Positions 32,193-39,464 of a stretch of DNA of 39,464 bases are shown here, piece by piece. The position numbers were made by a program, and so were the translations under genes. Each line of letters opens with the position of its first letter. The first letter of the stretch is position 1. This DNA comes from CAYXXN01 sp964469055 (lineage in GTDB: Bacteria; Acidobacteriota; Thermoanaerobaculia; Multivoradales; JAHEKO01). Location of the stretch: NCBI GenBank assembly GCA_964469055.1, contig CAYXXN010000004.1, positions 1-39,464 on the forward strand, given 5' to 3'. The notes under the pieces are model-generated. The model saw only the letters and a program-made list of their open reading frames with translations. It made no database searches and was not told where the DNA came from.

Positions 32193-32584
32193 TCGTCCTC
32201 GATACCTCGGTGCTCGTCGGTGCTCTCACGGAATCGCGGCGCTCCGCGCCCGACCTCCGCACGGCGATCGAGGGGGGCGAACGAATCCTCGTCCCGACCT
32301 TGGTGCTCTACGAGTGGCTGCGAGGCCCGCGGCGGCCCGACGAGCTAGCGGCCCAGGAAGCCCTCTTCCCACGTGAAGAAACCGTCCCCTTCGGCCCGGA
32401 GGAGGCCGTCGTCGCTGCTCGCCTCTACGCCGCCGTGCCGCGCGGGCGGGGCCGCGAGATCGATCTCGCGATCGCCGCGTGCGCTCTCACCCGGGGCGCT
32501 TCGCTCTGGACGCTCAACGAGGACGACTTCGCTGACATGCCGGGCCTCGACCTCTACTCGAGTCCCTACTCCCCTTCGAGGTAG
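32189..32584 (+). CDS. PIN-domain ribonuclease toxin (VapC-type)
   Basis: A 131-aa PIN domain with the acidic metal-binding set visible: D5 in VLDTSVLVG, E42 in LYEWLRGP, D92 in REIDLAIAACAL and an acidic D112-D113 in LNEDDFADMPGL. VapC toxins cleave tRNA or rRNA when freed from antitoxin. The last 19 bp overlap the convergent speA gene, and the tail YSSPYSPSR may be an extension beyond the domain. Confidence 0.88.
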   Translation: MIVLDTSVLVGALTESRRSAPDLRTAIEGGERILVPTLVLYEWLRGPRRPDELAAQEALFPREETVPFGPEEAVVAARLYAAVPRGRGREIDLAIAACALTRGASLWTLNEDDFADMPGLDLYSSPYSPSR

Positions 32585-34497
32585 GTGTAACCCGCCAACC
32601 CGTCCTGGTACATCCGTAGCAGCTCGCGGGATTCCTCGAGGGTCATGAGCTTGGCGCGGAGGGCGGTCTCGGTGGCCTGGCGCATGCGGGCGAGCAGGTC
32701 GCGGGGGTCGTAGTTGACGTACTCGAGCACTTCGGTCACCGAGTCGCCCATCGCCACGTGGTCGATGACGTAGCCCTCCTCGGGATGGAGGGAGACGACG
32801 ACGGTGTTGGTGTCGCCGAAGAGGTTGTGGAGGTCGCCCAGGATCTCCTGGTACGCCCCGACCAGGAAGATGCCGAGGTAGAGCGGCTCGCCCGTGAAGG
32901 CCGGGAGGCGCAGGGCCGCCTCCTCGCCGGCGGCGCCGATGAAGCGGTCGAGCTTGCCGTCCGAGTCGCAGGTGATGTCGGCGAGGACCACGTCCCGGTC
33001 GGGCGCCTCGTCCAGGCGGTGGAGGGGCACCACCGGGAAGAGCTGGTCGATCGCCCAGGAGTCAGGGAGCGACTGGAAGACGGAGAAGTTGCAGAAGTAG
33101 GTCTCGGCCAGGGTGCTCCTCAAGTTGGCGAGCTCCTCGGGCAGCCGGCCGCGCCCGCGCAGGTTCTTCTGGAGCCGGCGGCAGACCTCGCGGAAGAGAT
33201 CTTCCGCCGCGCCTCGCTCGGCGAGCGAGAGGTACCCGAGGCGGAACAGGTTCAGGCACTCGTCGCGGTAGGCCACGGCGTCGTGGAAGACCTCGAGCGG
33301 GTTGCGACTGGCGGCCTCGAGGTAAGTCTCGTAGAGGTTGCGGAGCGGCAGCGGCGCCTTGGACGCCGGGGCCGCCAGCTCGTCCCGCTCCTCGGAGCCC
33401 GTGGCGCCCAGCACGTCGAGGACCAAGACCGCATGGTGGGCGACGGTGGCTCGCCCCGCCTCGGTCACCAGCCTCGGGTGCTCGACGCCGGCCGTGTCGC
33501 AGATCTCCATGACGCCGTAAACGATGTCGTTGGCGTACTCCTGCAGGTTGTAGTTGATCGACGAGGCGACGGTGGTGCCGCTGCCGTCGTAGTCCACCCC
33601 CAGGCCGCCGCCGACGTCGAGGTACCTCAAGGGCGCGCCGCTCCGCGAGAGGTTGACGTACACCCAGGCCGCCTCGCGCAGCGCCTCCTTGACCGCCTGG
33701 ATGGAGGAGACCTGGCTGCCGATGTGGAAGTGGAGGAGGCGACAGCGGTCGAGCAGCCCGTTGGCGCGCAAGAACTCGATTGCCTCGACCAGTTCGCGCC
33801 CCGAGAGCCCGAACTTCGACTTCTCGCCGCCCGAGTCCTCCCAGTGGCCGAAGCCGCGGCTGGCGAGGCGAGCCCTCAAGCCGATCGTCGGCGCCACGCC
33901 GGTGCGGCGGCTGGCGGCGAGGATGGTCGCGAGCTCGCTCGGCTTCTCGACCACCAGCACGATCTCACGGCCGAGCTTCGAGGCCAAGAGCGCCGTCTCG
34001 ATGTACTCGGCGTCCTTGTAGCCGTTGCAGACCACCAGCGCCTCGGGGTCCTGCAGCATGGCGACGACGGCCAGGAGCTCGGGCTTCGACCCCGCCTCGA
34101 GCCCGAAGTGGTACTTCGCGCCGTACTCGACGAGCCGCTCGACGACGTAACGGTCCTGGTTGACCTTGATCGGATAGACGCCCTGGTAGGCCCCCCGGTA
34201 GCCGAACTCCTCGATGGCGCGCTCGAAGGCGCGGTGGATCTCGTCGAGCCGCGCCGCCAAGAGCTCCGAGAAGCGCAAGAGGAGCGGCAGCCCGATCCCC
34301 CGGTCGCGCACCTCCTCGACCAGCTCCTTCAAGTCGATCTCCTGCGTCCCCGGCCCGGCCGGATGGACGACCAGGCTGCCGGCGCCATTGATCGAGAAGT
34401 AGTCGTTGCCCCAGCCGAGGATGTTGTAGAGGCGAACGGCGTCATCGACCGTCCACCGGCGAGTGGCCGGGGGCGGGGGGACGGTGGTCGTGGTCAT
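32566..34497 (-). CDS. speA: Biosynthetic arginine decarboxylase
   Basis: 643 aa, the normal length for SpeA (about 630-660), fold type III. The PLP lysine is K111 in GVYPIKVNQDRYVVE. GLEAGSKPEL, LLHFHIGSQ and DVGGGLGVDYDGS follow in the barrel, and the C-terminal DELAETYFCNFSVFQSLPDSWAIDQLFPV-like and GYTYLEGE ends are conserved. It makes agmatine from arginine, the first step to putrescine. ATG 34497 was chosen over an in-frame start at 34617, which would intrude on the divergent gene. The agmatinase or agmatine deiminase partner is not in the window. Confidence 0.95.
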   Translation of the reverse strand: MTTTTVPPPPATRRWTVDDAVRLYNILGWGNDYFSINGAGSLVVHPAGPGTQEIDLKELVEEVRDRGIGLPLLLRFSELLAARLDEIHRAFERAIEEFGYRGAYQGVYPIKVNQDRYVVERLVEYGAKYHFGLEAGSKPELLAVVAMLQDPEALVVCNGYKDAEYIETALLASKLGREIVLVVEKPSELATILAASRRTGVAPTIGLRARLASRGFGHWEDSGGEKSKFGLSGRELVEAIEFLRANGLLDRCRLLHFHIGSQVSSIQAVKEALREAAWVYVNLSRSGAPLRYLDVGGGLGVDYDGSGTTVASSINYNLQEYANDIVYGVMEICDTAGVEHPRLVTEAGRATVAHHAVLVLDVLGATGSEERDELAAPASKAPLPLRNLYETYLEAASRNPLEVFHDAVAYRDECLNLFRLGYLSLAERGAAEDLFREVCRRLQKNLRGRGRLPEELANLRSTLAETYFCNFSVFQSLPDSWAIDQLFPVVPLHRLDEAPDRDVVLADITCDSDGKLDRFIGAAGEEAALRLPAFTGEPLYLGIFLVGAYQEILGDLHNLFGDTNTVVVSLHPEEGYVIDHVAMGDSVTEVLEYVNYDPRDLLARMRQATETALRAKLMTLEESRELLRMYQDGLAGYTYLEGE

Positions 34498-34525
34498 CCG
34501 TTGGTCCGGGCGCTGCGAGCTAAAT

Positions 34526-34542
34526 GCTACCCCGAGTCCTGT
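34526..34542 (-). repeat. Possible dispersed motif, weak copy (ACAGGACTCGGGGTAGC)
   Basis: It lies in the divergent gap upstream of speA. It resembles ACAGCTCGGGTAGG with small insertions. Listed for completeness; it may be chance. Confidence 0.2.
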
Positions 34543-34579
34543 GGAAAGCGAGAACGGAGTAACCTCCCGACCGATTGCC

Positions 34580-36139
34580 GTGAAAGAGCCAAGTGTCGCG
34601 CCGCGGTCTTGGCGCAAGCTCGCTGAGCACCCCGTGGCGGCGGTCGCCTGGGTGCTCGTCGCCGCAACTGCCGTCTACGCGCCGATCCTCGACGACCACT
34701 TTACGTCGGACGACTATCAGAACCTGGGCCTGACGAGACAGAGTCAGCTCTCTCTCGCGGGTCTCTTGCAACCGTCCGACGTGCACCTCTTCCCGGTCGC
34801 CCGGCTGCTGTGGGAGGGGGAGTACGCGCTCTTCGGTCTCGACGCTTCCGGCTACCACGGTGTGAGCCTCGCGCTCCACCTTGCCAACACGCTCCTCTTC
34901 TGGTTCCTCGTCCGGCGCTCGACTCACGATGAGCGATGGGCGCTCGTCGCGTCCGGGGTGTTCGCTTTGAGCGCCAGCCACTGGCGCACCACGATGTGGG
35001 TGACGACGCAGGCGCAGCAGCTCGCGGCGTTGTGGTGGCTCGCGGCGCTCGCGCTCTGGCTCTTCTATCTCGAGACCGGCCGCCGCCCGCTCCTGGCCGC
35101 CGCTGCCCTCGCCCACCTCCTCATGACCTTCTCTTTCACCGCGGGCGTCGAGTTGCCGCTGCTCCTGTGGCTCGCGATGGCGCTCCTCGGGAGGACGGCA
35201 CCCTGCGAGAAGTTGCGCGGCCCGGCAGCGCTTCGTTCGCTCCTCGCCTTCGTCGCCGTGAGCGCGTTCTACCTCGCCGTTCGAGCGGCGGTGATGCCGG
35301 CGGCCAGCGGTCTCCTGGCGAAGTTCGGTGGATGGATGGGACTCGCGCACGGCCTTCCCGAGGCACTGCGTTTCCTGGCGGGCGGCTTGACGTTCGGCTA
35401 CCTGCGGTCGCTGGCCGGAGCCTACTTCCGCTGGGACGGCCCCCTGCCTTGGCTGTGGCTGCTCCAGATCGGGATCCTGGGCATCGCCACCCTCACGGCC
35501 GTGGTGAGGGCGCGCTCCAGCCTGGCGCGACAGCGACGCCTCCTCGCCTGCTGCGCTCTCTGGACCGTGCTCCTCTACCTGCCCCCCGCCGTCGGCCGGC
35601 TGGCGGACGGTGTGACGTTCGAGTTCTTCGCCACCCGGGCCCGTTACCTCTACATTCCCGCGCTCCCCATGGCGCTCTTCGTCGCCATCGTCAGCGTCGA
35701 GACCTATCGCTTCCTGGGGCGATCCGGGCAGCGAGCAGCACAGCGGCTGGCGCTGGTCGCCACCGTCTTCGTGCTGGCGATGAACGTCTACGACCTGCGT
35801 CGTCGCGAGGGCATGGTCGACGCCTCGACCCGCGCGTTCTCCATCGTGGAAACGCGTTTCGCCACCGACCTGGAGCGGGTGCTCCGAACCGCGCCTGGCT
35901 CGGTCGTGCTGGTCGAGCGCCAGGTCGGGGGCGGCGAGGCCGTCCGGTACTCCGGCTGGAACGTCACCTCGCGCCACCTGGCGATGGTGCACCTCGAGCC
36001 GCACGAACTGCGACGCGTCGTGTTCGTCGCTCCGGAGGGAGCCGGACCCGGCCCGCGCCCTGCCCTCGTCTACGACGTTGCCGACGGAAAGCTCGTGCTG
36101 CTAGCTCACGGCGCGCTGGGCAACCGCAACGACGCCTGA
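34580..36139 (+). CDS. Multi-spanning membrane protein, GT-C-like
   Basis: 519 aa with about 10-11 hydrophobic segments. The first periplasmic loop reads ILDDHFTSDDYQNL, an acidic DD/SDDY motif at the position where GT-C glycosyltransferases (ArnT/PMT/TMTC-like) hold catalytic acids. GYHGVSLALHLANTLLFWFLVRR and ATRARYLYIPALPMALFVA are phrases of the same group. It probably uses a lipid-linked sugar, but no exact family can be named. The GTG at 34580 is chosen because it precedes a short basic stretch and TM1; a GTG at 34541 is possible. The 3' end overlaps the convergent DUF4440-like gene by 34 bp. Confidence 0.65.
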   Translation: MKEPSVAPRSWRKLAEHPVAAVAWVLVAATAVYAPILDDHFTSDDYQNLGLTRQSQLSLAGLLQPSDVHLFPVARLLWEGEYALFGLDASGYHGVSLALHLANTLLFWFLVRRSTHDERWALVASGVFALSASHWRTTMWVTTQAQQLAALWWLAALALWLFYLETGRRPLLAAAALAHLLMTFSFTAGVELPLLLWLAMALLGRTAPCEKLRGPAALRSLLAFVAVSAFYLAVRAAVMPAASGLLAKFGGWMGLAHGLPEALRFLAGGLTFGYLRSLAGAYFRWDGPLPWLWLLQIGILGIATLTAVVRARSSLARQRRLLACCALWTVLLYLPPAVGRLADGVTFEFFATRARYLYIPALPMALFVAIVSVETYRFLGRSGQRAAQRLALVATVFVLAMNVYDLRRREGMVDASTRAFSIVETRFATDLERVLRTAPGSVVLVERQVGGGEAVRYSGWNVTSRHLAMVHLEPHELRRVVFVAPEGAGPGPRPALVYDVADGKLVLLAHGALGNRNDA

Positions 36140-36606
36140 CCGAAGACATAGCGCCAACCCTCGGGCCGGCGCATGTACACGTCACTGAACCACAGCTTGT
36201 AGTCGATCGGCTCGCCGTCGCGCGTGCCCTTGATCCACAACAGAGCGGTGACCACGGCCGTATCGCCCCACACTCGAACCGTCTGCGTGCCGACCTCCTC
36301 CTCCTGACGCTCGTACACCGTGCTCTGCTTGCGGGCGTCGGCGAGCAGATCGGCCTTGCCGTAGGCCTGGCCCCGACCGGTGACGAGCACGAAGTCGTCC
36401 GCCAGGATGCGGTCCATCCCCTCCGCGTCGTTCGCTTTGACCGCCGCCTGGTACTGGGTGTCGAGCTCGGCGACGATCCTCTCGTCGTCGGCGGGTGACG
36501 CGCCCGCCTTGATGGGTGCGATCGCAAGGAGGACACCCACCGCCAAGGCAAGTGCGGTTCCGATTTTCCGGCGGAGATGGCTGACCAGCTCGAGTGGCAT
36601 TCTCAT
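36106..36606 (-). CDS. Secreted DUF4440/NTF2-like protein
   Basis: 166 aa. A signal peptide with a long n-region (MRMPLELVSHLRRKIG, hydrophobic to about 36, cleavage near AGA) precedes an NTF2-like domain: RIVAELDTQYQAAVKANDAEGMDRILADDFVLVTGRGQAYGKADLL is the DUF4440 opening, with a sheet ending WRYVFGQASLR. Role unknown; related domains are found as stand-alone secreted proteins. It is the second secreted NTF2-like gene here, but the sequences differ enough that recent duplication is unlikely. The ATG at 36606 (or 36600) follows an SD-like GGGAGACGAGG. Confidence 0.8.
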   Translation of the reverse strand: MRMPLELVSHLRRKIGTALALAVGVLLAIAPIKAGASPADDERIVAELDTQYQAAVKANDAEGMDRILADDFVLVTGRGQAYGKADLLADARKQSTVYERQEEEVGTQTVRVWGDTAVVTALLWIKGTRDGEPIDYKLWFSDVYMRRPEGWRYVFGQASLRLPSAP

Positions 36607-36743
36607 CCTCGTCTCCCTTCAGACCGCTGACAACGCGCTGTAAACAGTGCTGCAAGAAGAGTCTATTCCCCGACTCGAGGTTCCAGCTGGAAGCTCCAAC
36701 CCCGGCGGGTCGCCCCGGATCCCGGTGCTATGCTGACCTGCTG
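36607..36743. other. Divergent intergenic region upstream of ispG
   Basis: 137 bp. It contains GCTGTAAACAG (36638-36648), which recurs inverted at 3261-3271, and a degenerate CCCCGACTCGAGG (36668-36680). TATGCT at 36729-36734 lies 9 nt before the ispG ATG and is a candidate -10 for leaderless transcription. Confidence 0.35.
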
Positions 36744-37985
36744 ATGCGGCGCGAGACTTTTCCCGTCCGAGTCGGGTCGGTCACGGTCGGCGGTGGCGCC
36801 CCGATCGTCGTGCAGTCGATGACCTCGACGGACACGGCGGACGTCGAGGCGACGACCAGGCAGTGCCTGGAGCTCGCCCAGGCGGGGTCCGAGCTGGTGC
36901 GGGTGACGGTGAACGTCGCGGAGGCGGCGCGGGCGGTGCCGGAGATCAAGCAGCGACTCCTCGACGCCGGCTGCGAGGTGCCGCTGATCGGCGACTTCCA
37001 CTACAACGGGCACGTTCTCCTCGCCCGCTTCCCGGACTGCGCGGCGGCCCTCGACAAGTACCGCATCAACCCGGGGAACGTCGGCCACGGCACGCACCGC
37101 GACGAGAACTTCGCCACCATCTGCCGGCTCGCCGTCGAGCACGGGAAGCCGGTGCGCATCGGGGTCAACGCCGGCTCCTTGAACCAGGAGCTGGTGATGG
37201 CGCGGATGCAGGAGAACACCGACGGCGATTTGGGGCTCACCTCGGAGGAGATCTACAACCAGTGCATGATCGAGTCGGCCCTGCAGTCGACGGCGCTGGC
37301 GCTCGAGTGCGGCTTGACCGAGGAACAAATCATCATCTCCTGTAAGGTGTCGCGCCCCGGCGATCTCATCGCCGTCTACCGCGAGCTCGCGGCGAAGACT
37401 CGGCAGCCGCTCCACCTGGGGCTGACCGAGGCGGGCATGGGGATCAAGGGCCTAGTGTGGTCGTCGGCGGCGATGGCGGTGCTCTTGGCGGACGGCATCG
37501 GCGACACCATCCGCGTCTCCCTTACTCCGCGGCCCCGCGGCGACCGGCGCGAAGAGGTTTACGCTTGCCTGGAGCTGTTGCAGTCGCTCGGCCTGCGTCA
37601 GTTCGCGCCCAGCATCACCGCTTGCCCAGGGTGCGGCCGCACCACCAGCACGACCTTCCAGGAATTGGCCGAGCGCGTCCAGAGCTACGTGCGGGAGAAG
37701 ATGCCGGAGTGGAAGGAACTCCACGAAGGTGTCGAGACGATGACCGTGGCCGTCATGGGGTGCGTCGTCAACGGCCCGGGGGAGTCGAAGGCGGCGAGCG
37801 TCGGCATCTCGCTGCCCGGCACGGGCGAGGCCCCGCACTGCCCGGTCTACGTCGACGGAGCGCAGTTCACCTCCCTGCGCGGCACCTACGAAGAGCTCGC
37901 CGCCGGCTTCCAGGCGATCCTCGACGACTACGTGGCGACCAAGTACCCGAAGAAAGAGCGGCGCCGCGAGCCCGTGCCGGCGTAG
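36744..37985 (+). CDS. ispG: 4-hydroxy-3-methylbut-2-en-1-yl diphosphate synthase
   Basis: 413 aa. An N-terminal TIM barrel opens TFPVRVGSVTVGGGAPIVVQSMTSTDT. The C-terminal [4Fe-4S] domain has cysteines C294 and C297 (ACPGCGR) and C340 (MGCVVNGPGE) plus the cluster-liganding E347. The enzyme reduces methylerythritol cyclodiphosphate to HMBPP, the penultimate step of the MEP isoprenoid pathway. The flavin reductase encoded next could donate electrons but has no established link. ATG 36744 begins the conserved N-terminus directly. Confidence 0.96.
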   Translation: MRRETFPVRVGSVTVGGGAPIVVQSMTSTDTADVEATTRQCLELAQAGSELVRVTVNVAEAARAVPEIKQRLLDAGCEVPLIGDFHYNGHVLLARFPDCAAALDKYRINPGNVGHGTHRDENFATICRLAVEHGKPVRIGVNAGSLNQELVMARMQENTDGDLGLTSEEIYNQCMIESALQSTALALECGLTEEQIIISCKVSRPGDLIAVYRELAAKTRQPLHLGLTEAGMGIKGLVWSSAAMAVLLADGIGDTIRVSLTPRPRGDRREEVYACLELLQSLGLRQFAPSITACPGCGRTTSTTFQELAERVQSYVREKMPEWKELHEGVETMTVAVMGCVVNGPGESKAASVGISLPGTGEAPHCPVYVDGAQFTSLRGTYEELAAGFQAILDDYVATKYPKKERRREPVPA

Positions 37986-38008
37986 CTTCCACTTCGCGTC
38001 GAGCCCCC

Positions 38009-38518
38009 ATGCCGGTTACCTCCGAGGCCTTCCGTGACGCCATGCGTCACTTCCCGTCGGGCGTCACCCTGGTCACCATCAAGGCCGGCGAGGAGATCCA
38101 CGGCTTGACCGTCTCTGCCTTCGCCTCGGTCTCCCCCGAGCCGCCGCTCGTCTTGGTGATGATCGACCAGCGCCATCGCGCCTACGAGCTGCTCGAGCGC
38201 GCCGGCGCCGTCTTCGCCGTGAACCTCCTGGGCGAGGACCAAATGGAGCTCTCCAACCGCTTCGCCTGGTTGAAGGACGAGGACCGGTTCGAGGCGGGCC
38301 GCTGGGCGACGGCGGTGACCGGTGCGCCGGTCCTGACCGACGCCCTGGCCTGGCTCGACTGCACGATCCACTCGCGGCACGCCGCCGGCACCCACACGGT
38401 CTACATCGGCGAGGTCCAGGCGAGCGCCGTCGCCCGTCCCGACCGCACGCCGCTCGTCTACTGGAACCGGGGCTACCGGCGGCTGCAGCGCGCGCCGCTC
38501 GAGGGCGGCGGCAGCTGA
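38009..38518 (+). CDS. Flavin reductase-like FMN-binding domain protein
   Basis: 169 aa, a single split-barrel domain of the flavin reductase group. FRDAMRHFPSGVTLVTIKAGEEIHGLTVSAFASVSPEPPLVLVMID (about 8-53) is the family's flavin-binding strip, then AVNLLGEDQMELSNRFA and the C-terminal HTVYIGEVQASAV...PLVYWNRGYRRL. Relatives supply reduced flavin to two-component monooxygenases or act as NADH:FMN oxidoreductases. No oxygenase partner is in view. It lies 23 bp downstream of ispG and may be cotranscribed. Confidence 0.88.
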   Translation: MPVTSEAFRDAMRHFPSGVTLVTIKAGEEIHGLTVSAFASVSPEPPLVLVMIDQRHRAYELLERAGAVFAVNLLGEDQMELSNRFAWLKDEDRFEAGRWATAVTGAPVLTDALAWLDCTIHSRHAAGTHTVYIGEVQASAVARPDRTPLVYWNRGYRRLQRAPLEGGGS

Positions 38519-39464
38519 GCGGCCGTCGCCTCGCCCCCGCAGGTCTCGGTCTGTGGGCGTTCCTCGCCGCTGGGGCGGGCCCGGCGCCGGCGCCCGCCCG
38601 CTTCACCCTCTGGGCGCCCTGGCCGGCGGGCACCGACTACATCGACCTCACGGTCGACGGCGAGCCGGTGCGCGCCGCCTTGGGCGAGGCCGCGCCCTGG
38701 CGCGTCGTCCTCGCTTTCGACCCGCTGCTGGCCGAGCCGCTCGCCTTCCGCAATGCCGCCGTCCATCTGGCGGCAGCGGCCGAGGCGTTGACCCGGCTCG
38801 GGCCGGTCGAGGTGGTGGTGGTGGACGAAGAGGTGCGTCCCGCCCTGCCGCCGACTCGCGACCCGAAGGCCCTTGCCGAGGCGCTCGGCTGGCTGCGGCT
38901 GCGGGAGGTGGTCGAGGACCCGCGAGGCGAGCTGATCGATGCCTTGGCCGCCGACCTCGCGGCAGCCGGACGCTCGATCGAGGATCGCAGCGCGCTGGTG
39001 CGCCGGACCCTGGCCGACGAGGCGACGCTGACACGGGCCGCCCTCGACGCCCTCCTGCGCTGGGCGGCTGGCGCGGAGCGGCAGGGCCCCAACCTGCTCG
39101 TGCTGGTGACCGGCGACTGGAGCGCCCCGGCGGCCTTGATGGAACTCGCCGGCGAGACGGGCGCGGCGCCAGCCGGCTGGCCGTCGGCGGCCGAGGCCGG
39201 GGAGGCGCTCTCCGTGCTCGGCTGGACGGTGGTCCCCTTCACGCCCGCCGATCCGATCGACGCCCTGTTGGTCGAGGGCGAGGAGGAGGAAGTGCCACCG
39301 CCGGCCGGCGAGGTGGCCGCCGAGGCCTCGGAGGAGGAGGCCGAGGCGGTGATCAGCGGCAGCGAGCCGAGCGGCGGCGAGGCGGTGCTGTTCGATGCCG
39401 ACGGGCTGCGCCAGATCCTGCGGCGGCGACGGGGCGCCGACGGGGAGAAGCCGGTCGCCGACCC
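38515..39464 (+). CDS. Secreted protein with acidic repeats, cut by the right edge; start uncertain
   Basis: An open frame runs from the flavin reductase stop to the end of the window without a stop. It starts RRLAPAGLGLWAFLAAGAGP, a plausible signal peptide, then FTLWAPWPAGTDYIDLTVDGEPVRAALGE and a helical/strand alternation (WRVVLAFDPLL, VEVVVVDEE) that recalls the von Willebrand factor A-like proteins of Acidobacteriota. The metal site D-x-S-x-S is not seen. An acidic Glu-rich segment starts near 39268. No ATG or GTG precedes the signal peptide in frame. CTG at 38515, overlapping the upstream TGA, is the only candidate I find, so the start is tentative. Function unknown. Confidence 0.55.
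   Translation, partial: MSGRRLAPAGLGLWAFLAAGAGPAPAPARFTLWAPWPAGTDYIDLTVDGEPVRAALGEAAPWRVVLAFDPLLAEPLAFRNAAVHLAAAAEALTRLGPVEVVVVDEEVRPALPPTRDPKALAEALGWLRLREVVEDPRGELIDALAADLAAAGRSIEDRSALVRRTLADEATLTRAALDALLRWAAGAERQGPNLLVLVTGDWSAPAALMELAGETGAAPAGWPSAAEAGEALSVLGWTVVPFTPADPIDALLVEGEEEEVPPPAGEVAAEASEEEAEAVISGSEPSGGEAVLFDADGLRQILRRRRGADGEKPVAD

Noticed and set aside
32552..32592. Cluster of CTACTCGAG / CCCTACTCC / GGTAGGTGTA words at the 3' ends of the PIN toxin and speA genes
   Set aside because: Similar in flavour to the dispersed motif, but the conserved GYTYLE end of SpeA constrains this stretch, so it is not counted as a copy.
32758..34626. 622-codon plus-strand open frame opposite speA
   Set aside because: speA is unmistakable on the minus strand (YPIKVNQ, full length). 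The plus frame is Glu/Val/Leu-rich low-complexity shadow.
38515..39464. Calling the edge gene a von Willebrand factor A protein
   Set aside because: Only the strand-helix rhythm is reminiscent; the D-x-S-x-S metal site is absent and the gene is incomplete.
1..39464. CRISPR arrays, tRNA/rRNA genes, insertion sequences, prophage
   Set aside because: No regularly spaced repeats, no tRNA-like cloverleaf, no rRNA stretches and no transposase or phage motifs were seen on either strand.

Overview
This is a GC-rich, densely packed stretch of a bacterial chromosome. GTG starts are common and several genes overlap by 4 bp (ATGA or GTGA). A run of ten N at 20611-20620 marks it as a draft or metagenome scaffold. 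The gene content points to a Gram-negative (two-membrane) bacterium: LolA-like carrier, RND/TolC efflux, LpxL-type acyltransferase. A large secreted BNR/VPS10-type beta-propeller, a UPF0047 protein and many secreted orphans recall Acidobacteriota such as Thermoanaerobaculia-like lineages. That placement is an inference from gene content, not a phylogeny.

Layout. 1-3243: end of a membrane PP2C-type (RsbU-like) phosphatase, then a UbiD-family decarboxylase. 3266-4519: CPA2 cation/proton antiporter on the minus strand. 4591-17642: the main locus, an aryl-polyene-like (APE-like) type II fatty acid/polyketide cluster. Two hotdog dehydratases lie at its left edge. A seven-gene minus-strand operon (ACP, ketosynthase, chain-length factor, GT2, unknown periplasmic protein, ketoreductase, lysophospholipid acyltransferase) reads leftward from about 11479. 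A plus-strand operon (AMP ligase, polysaccharide deacetylase, DUF2062-methyltransferase fusion, ABC ATPase, FtsX/MacB-type permease, LolA-like carrier) reads rightward from 11530. 17673-19631: an SDR and an RlmI-like rRNA methyltransferase. 19766-24165: secreted BNR propeller (broken by the assembly gap), secreted NTF2-like protein, secreted orphan. 24169-31736: UPF0047 fusion protein, RND-MFP-TolC efflux operon and its TetR regulator with two matching operators. 31899-32584: VapBC-type toxin-antitoxin pair. 32566-39464: SpeA, a multi-spanning GT-C-like protein, secreted DUF4440-like protein, IspG, flavin reductase and a secreted protein cut by the right edge.

How the genes fit together. The AMP ligase should load a starter acid on the ACP. 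KS/CLF elongates, the ketoreductase and two dehydratases keep the chain unsaturated, and the methyltransferase, GT2, deacetylase and acyltransferase would tailor and anchor it as a lipid. The canonical APE locus exports its product with an MMPL/RND-type exporter, a LolA-like carrier and a lipoprotein. Here I see no MMPL exporter, thioesterase or ammonia-lyase; a LolCDE/MacB-type ABC exporter sits beside the LolA-like gene instead.

The most unexplained signal is a dispersed short motif, roughly AACAGCTCRNGTAGGGR. It occurs at least five times in close form, plus divergent copies, at gene ends and inside coding sequence, where it makes small islands of atypical codons. A recurrent TANNNT box 6-9 nt before start codons lacking a Shine-Dalgarno suggests leaderless transcription of several genes.
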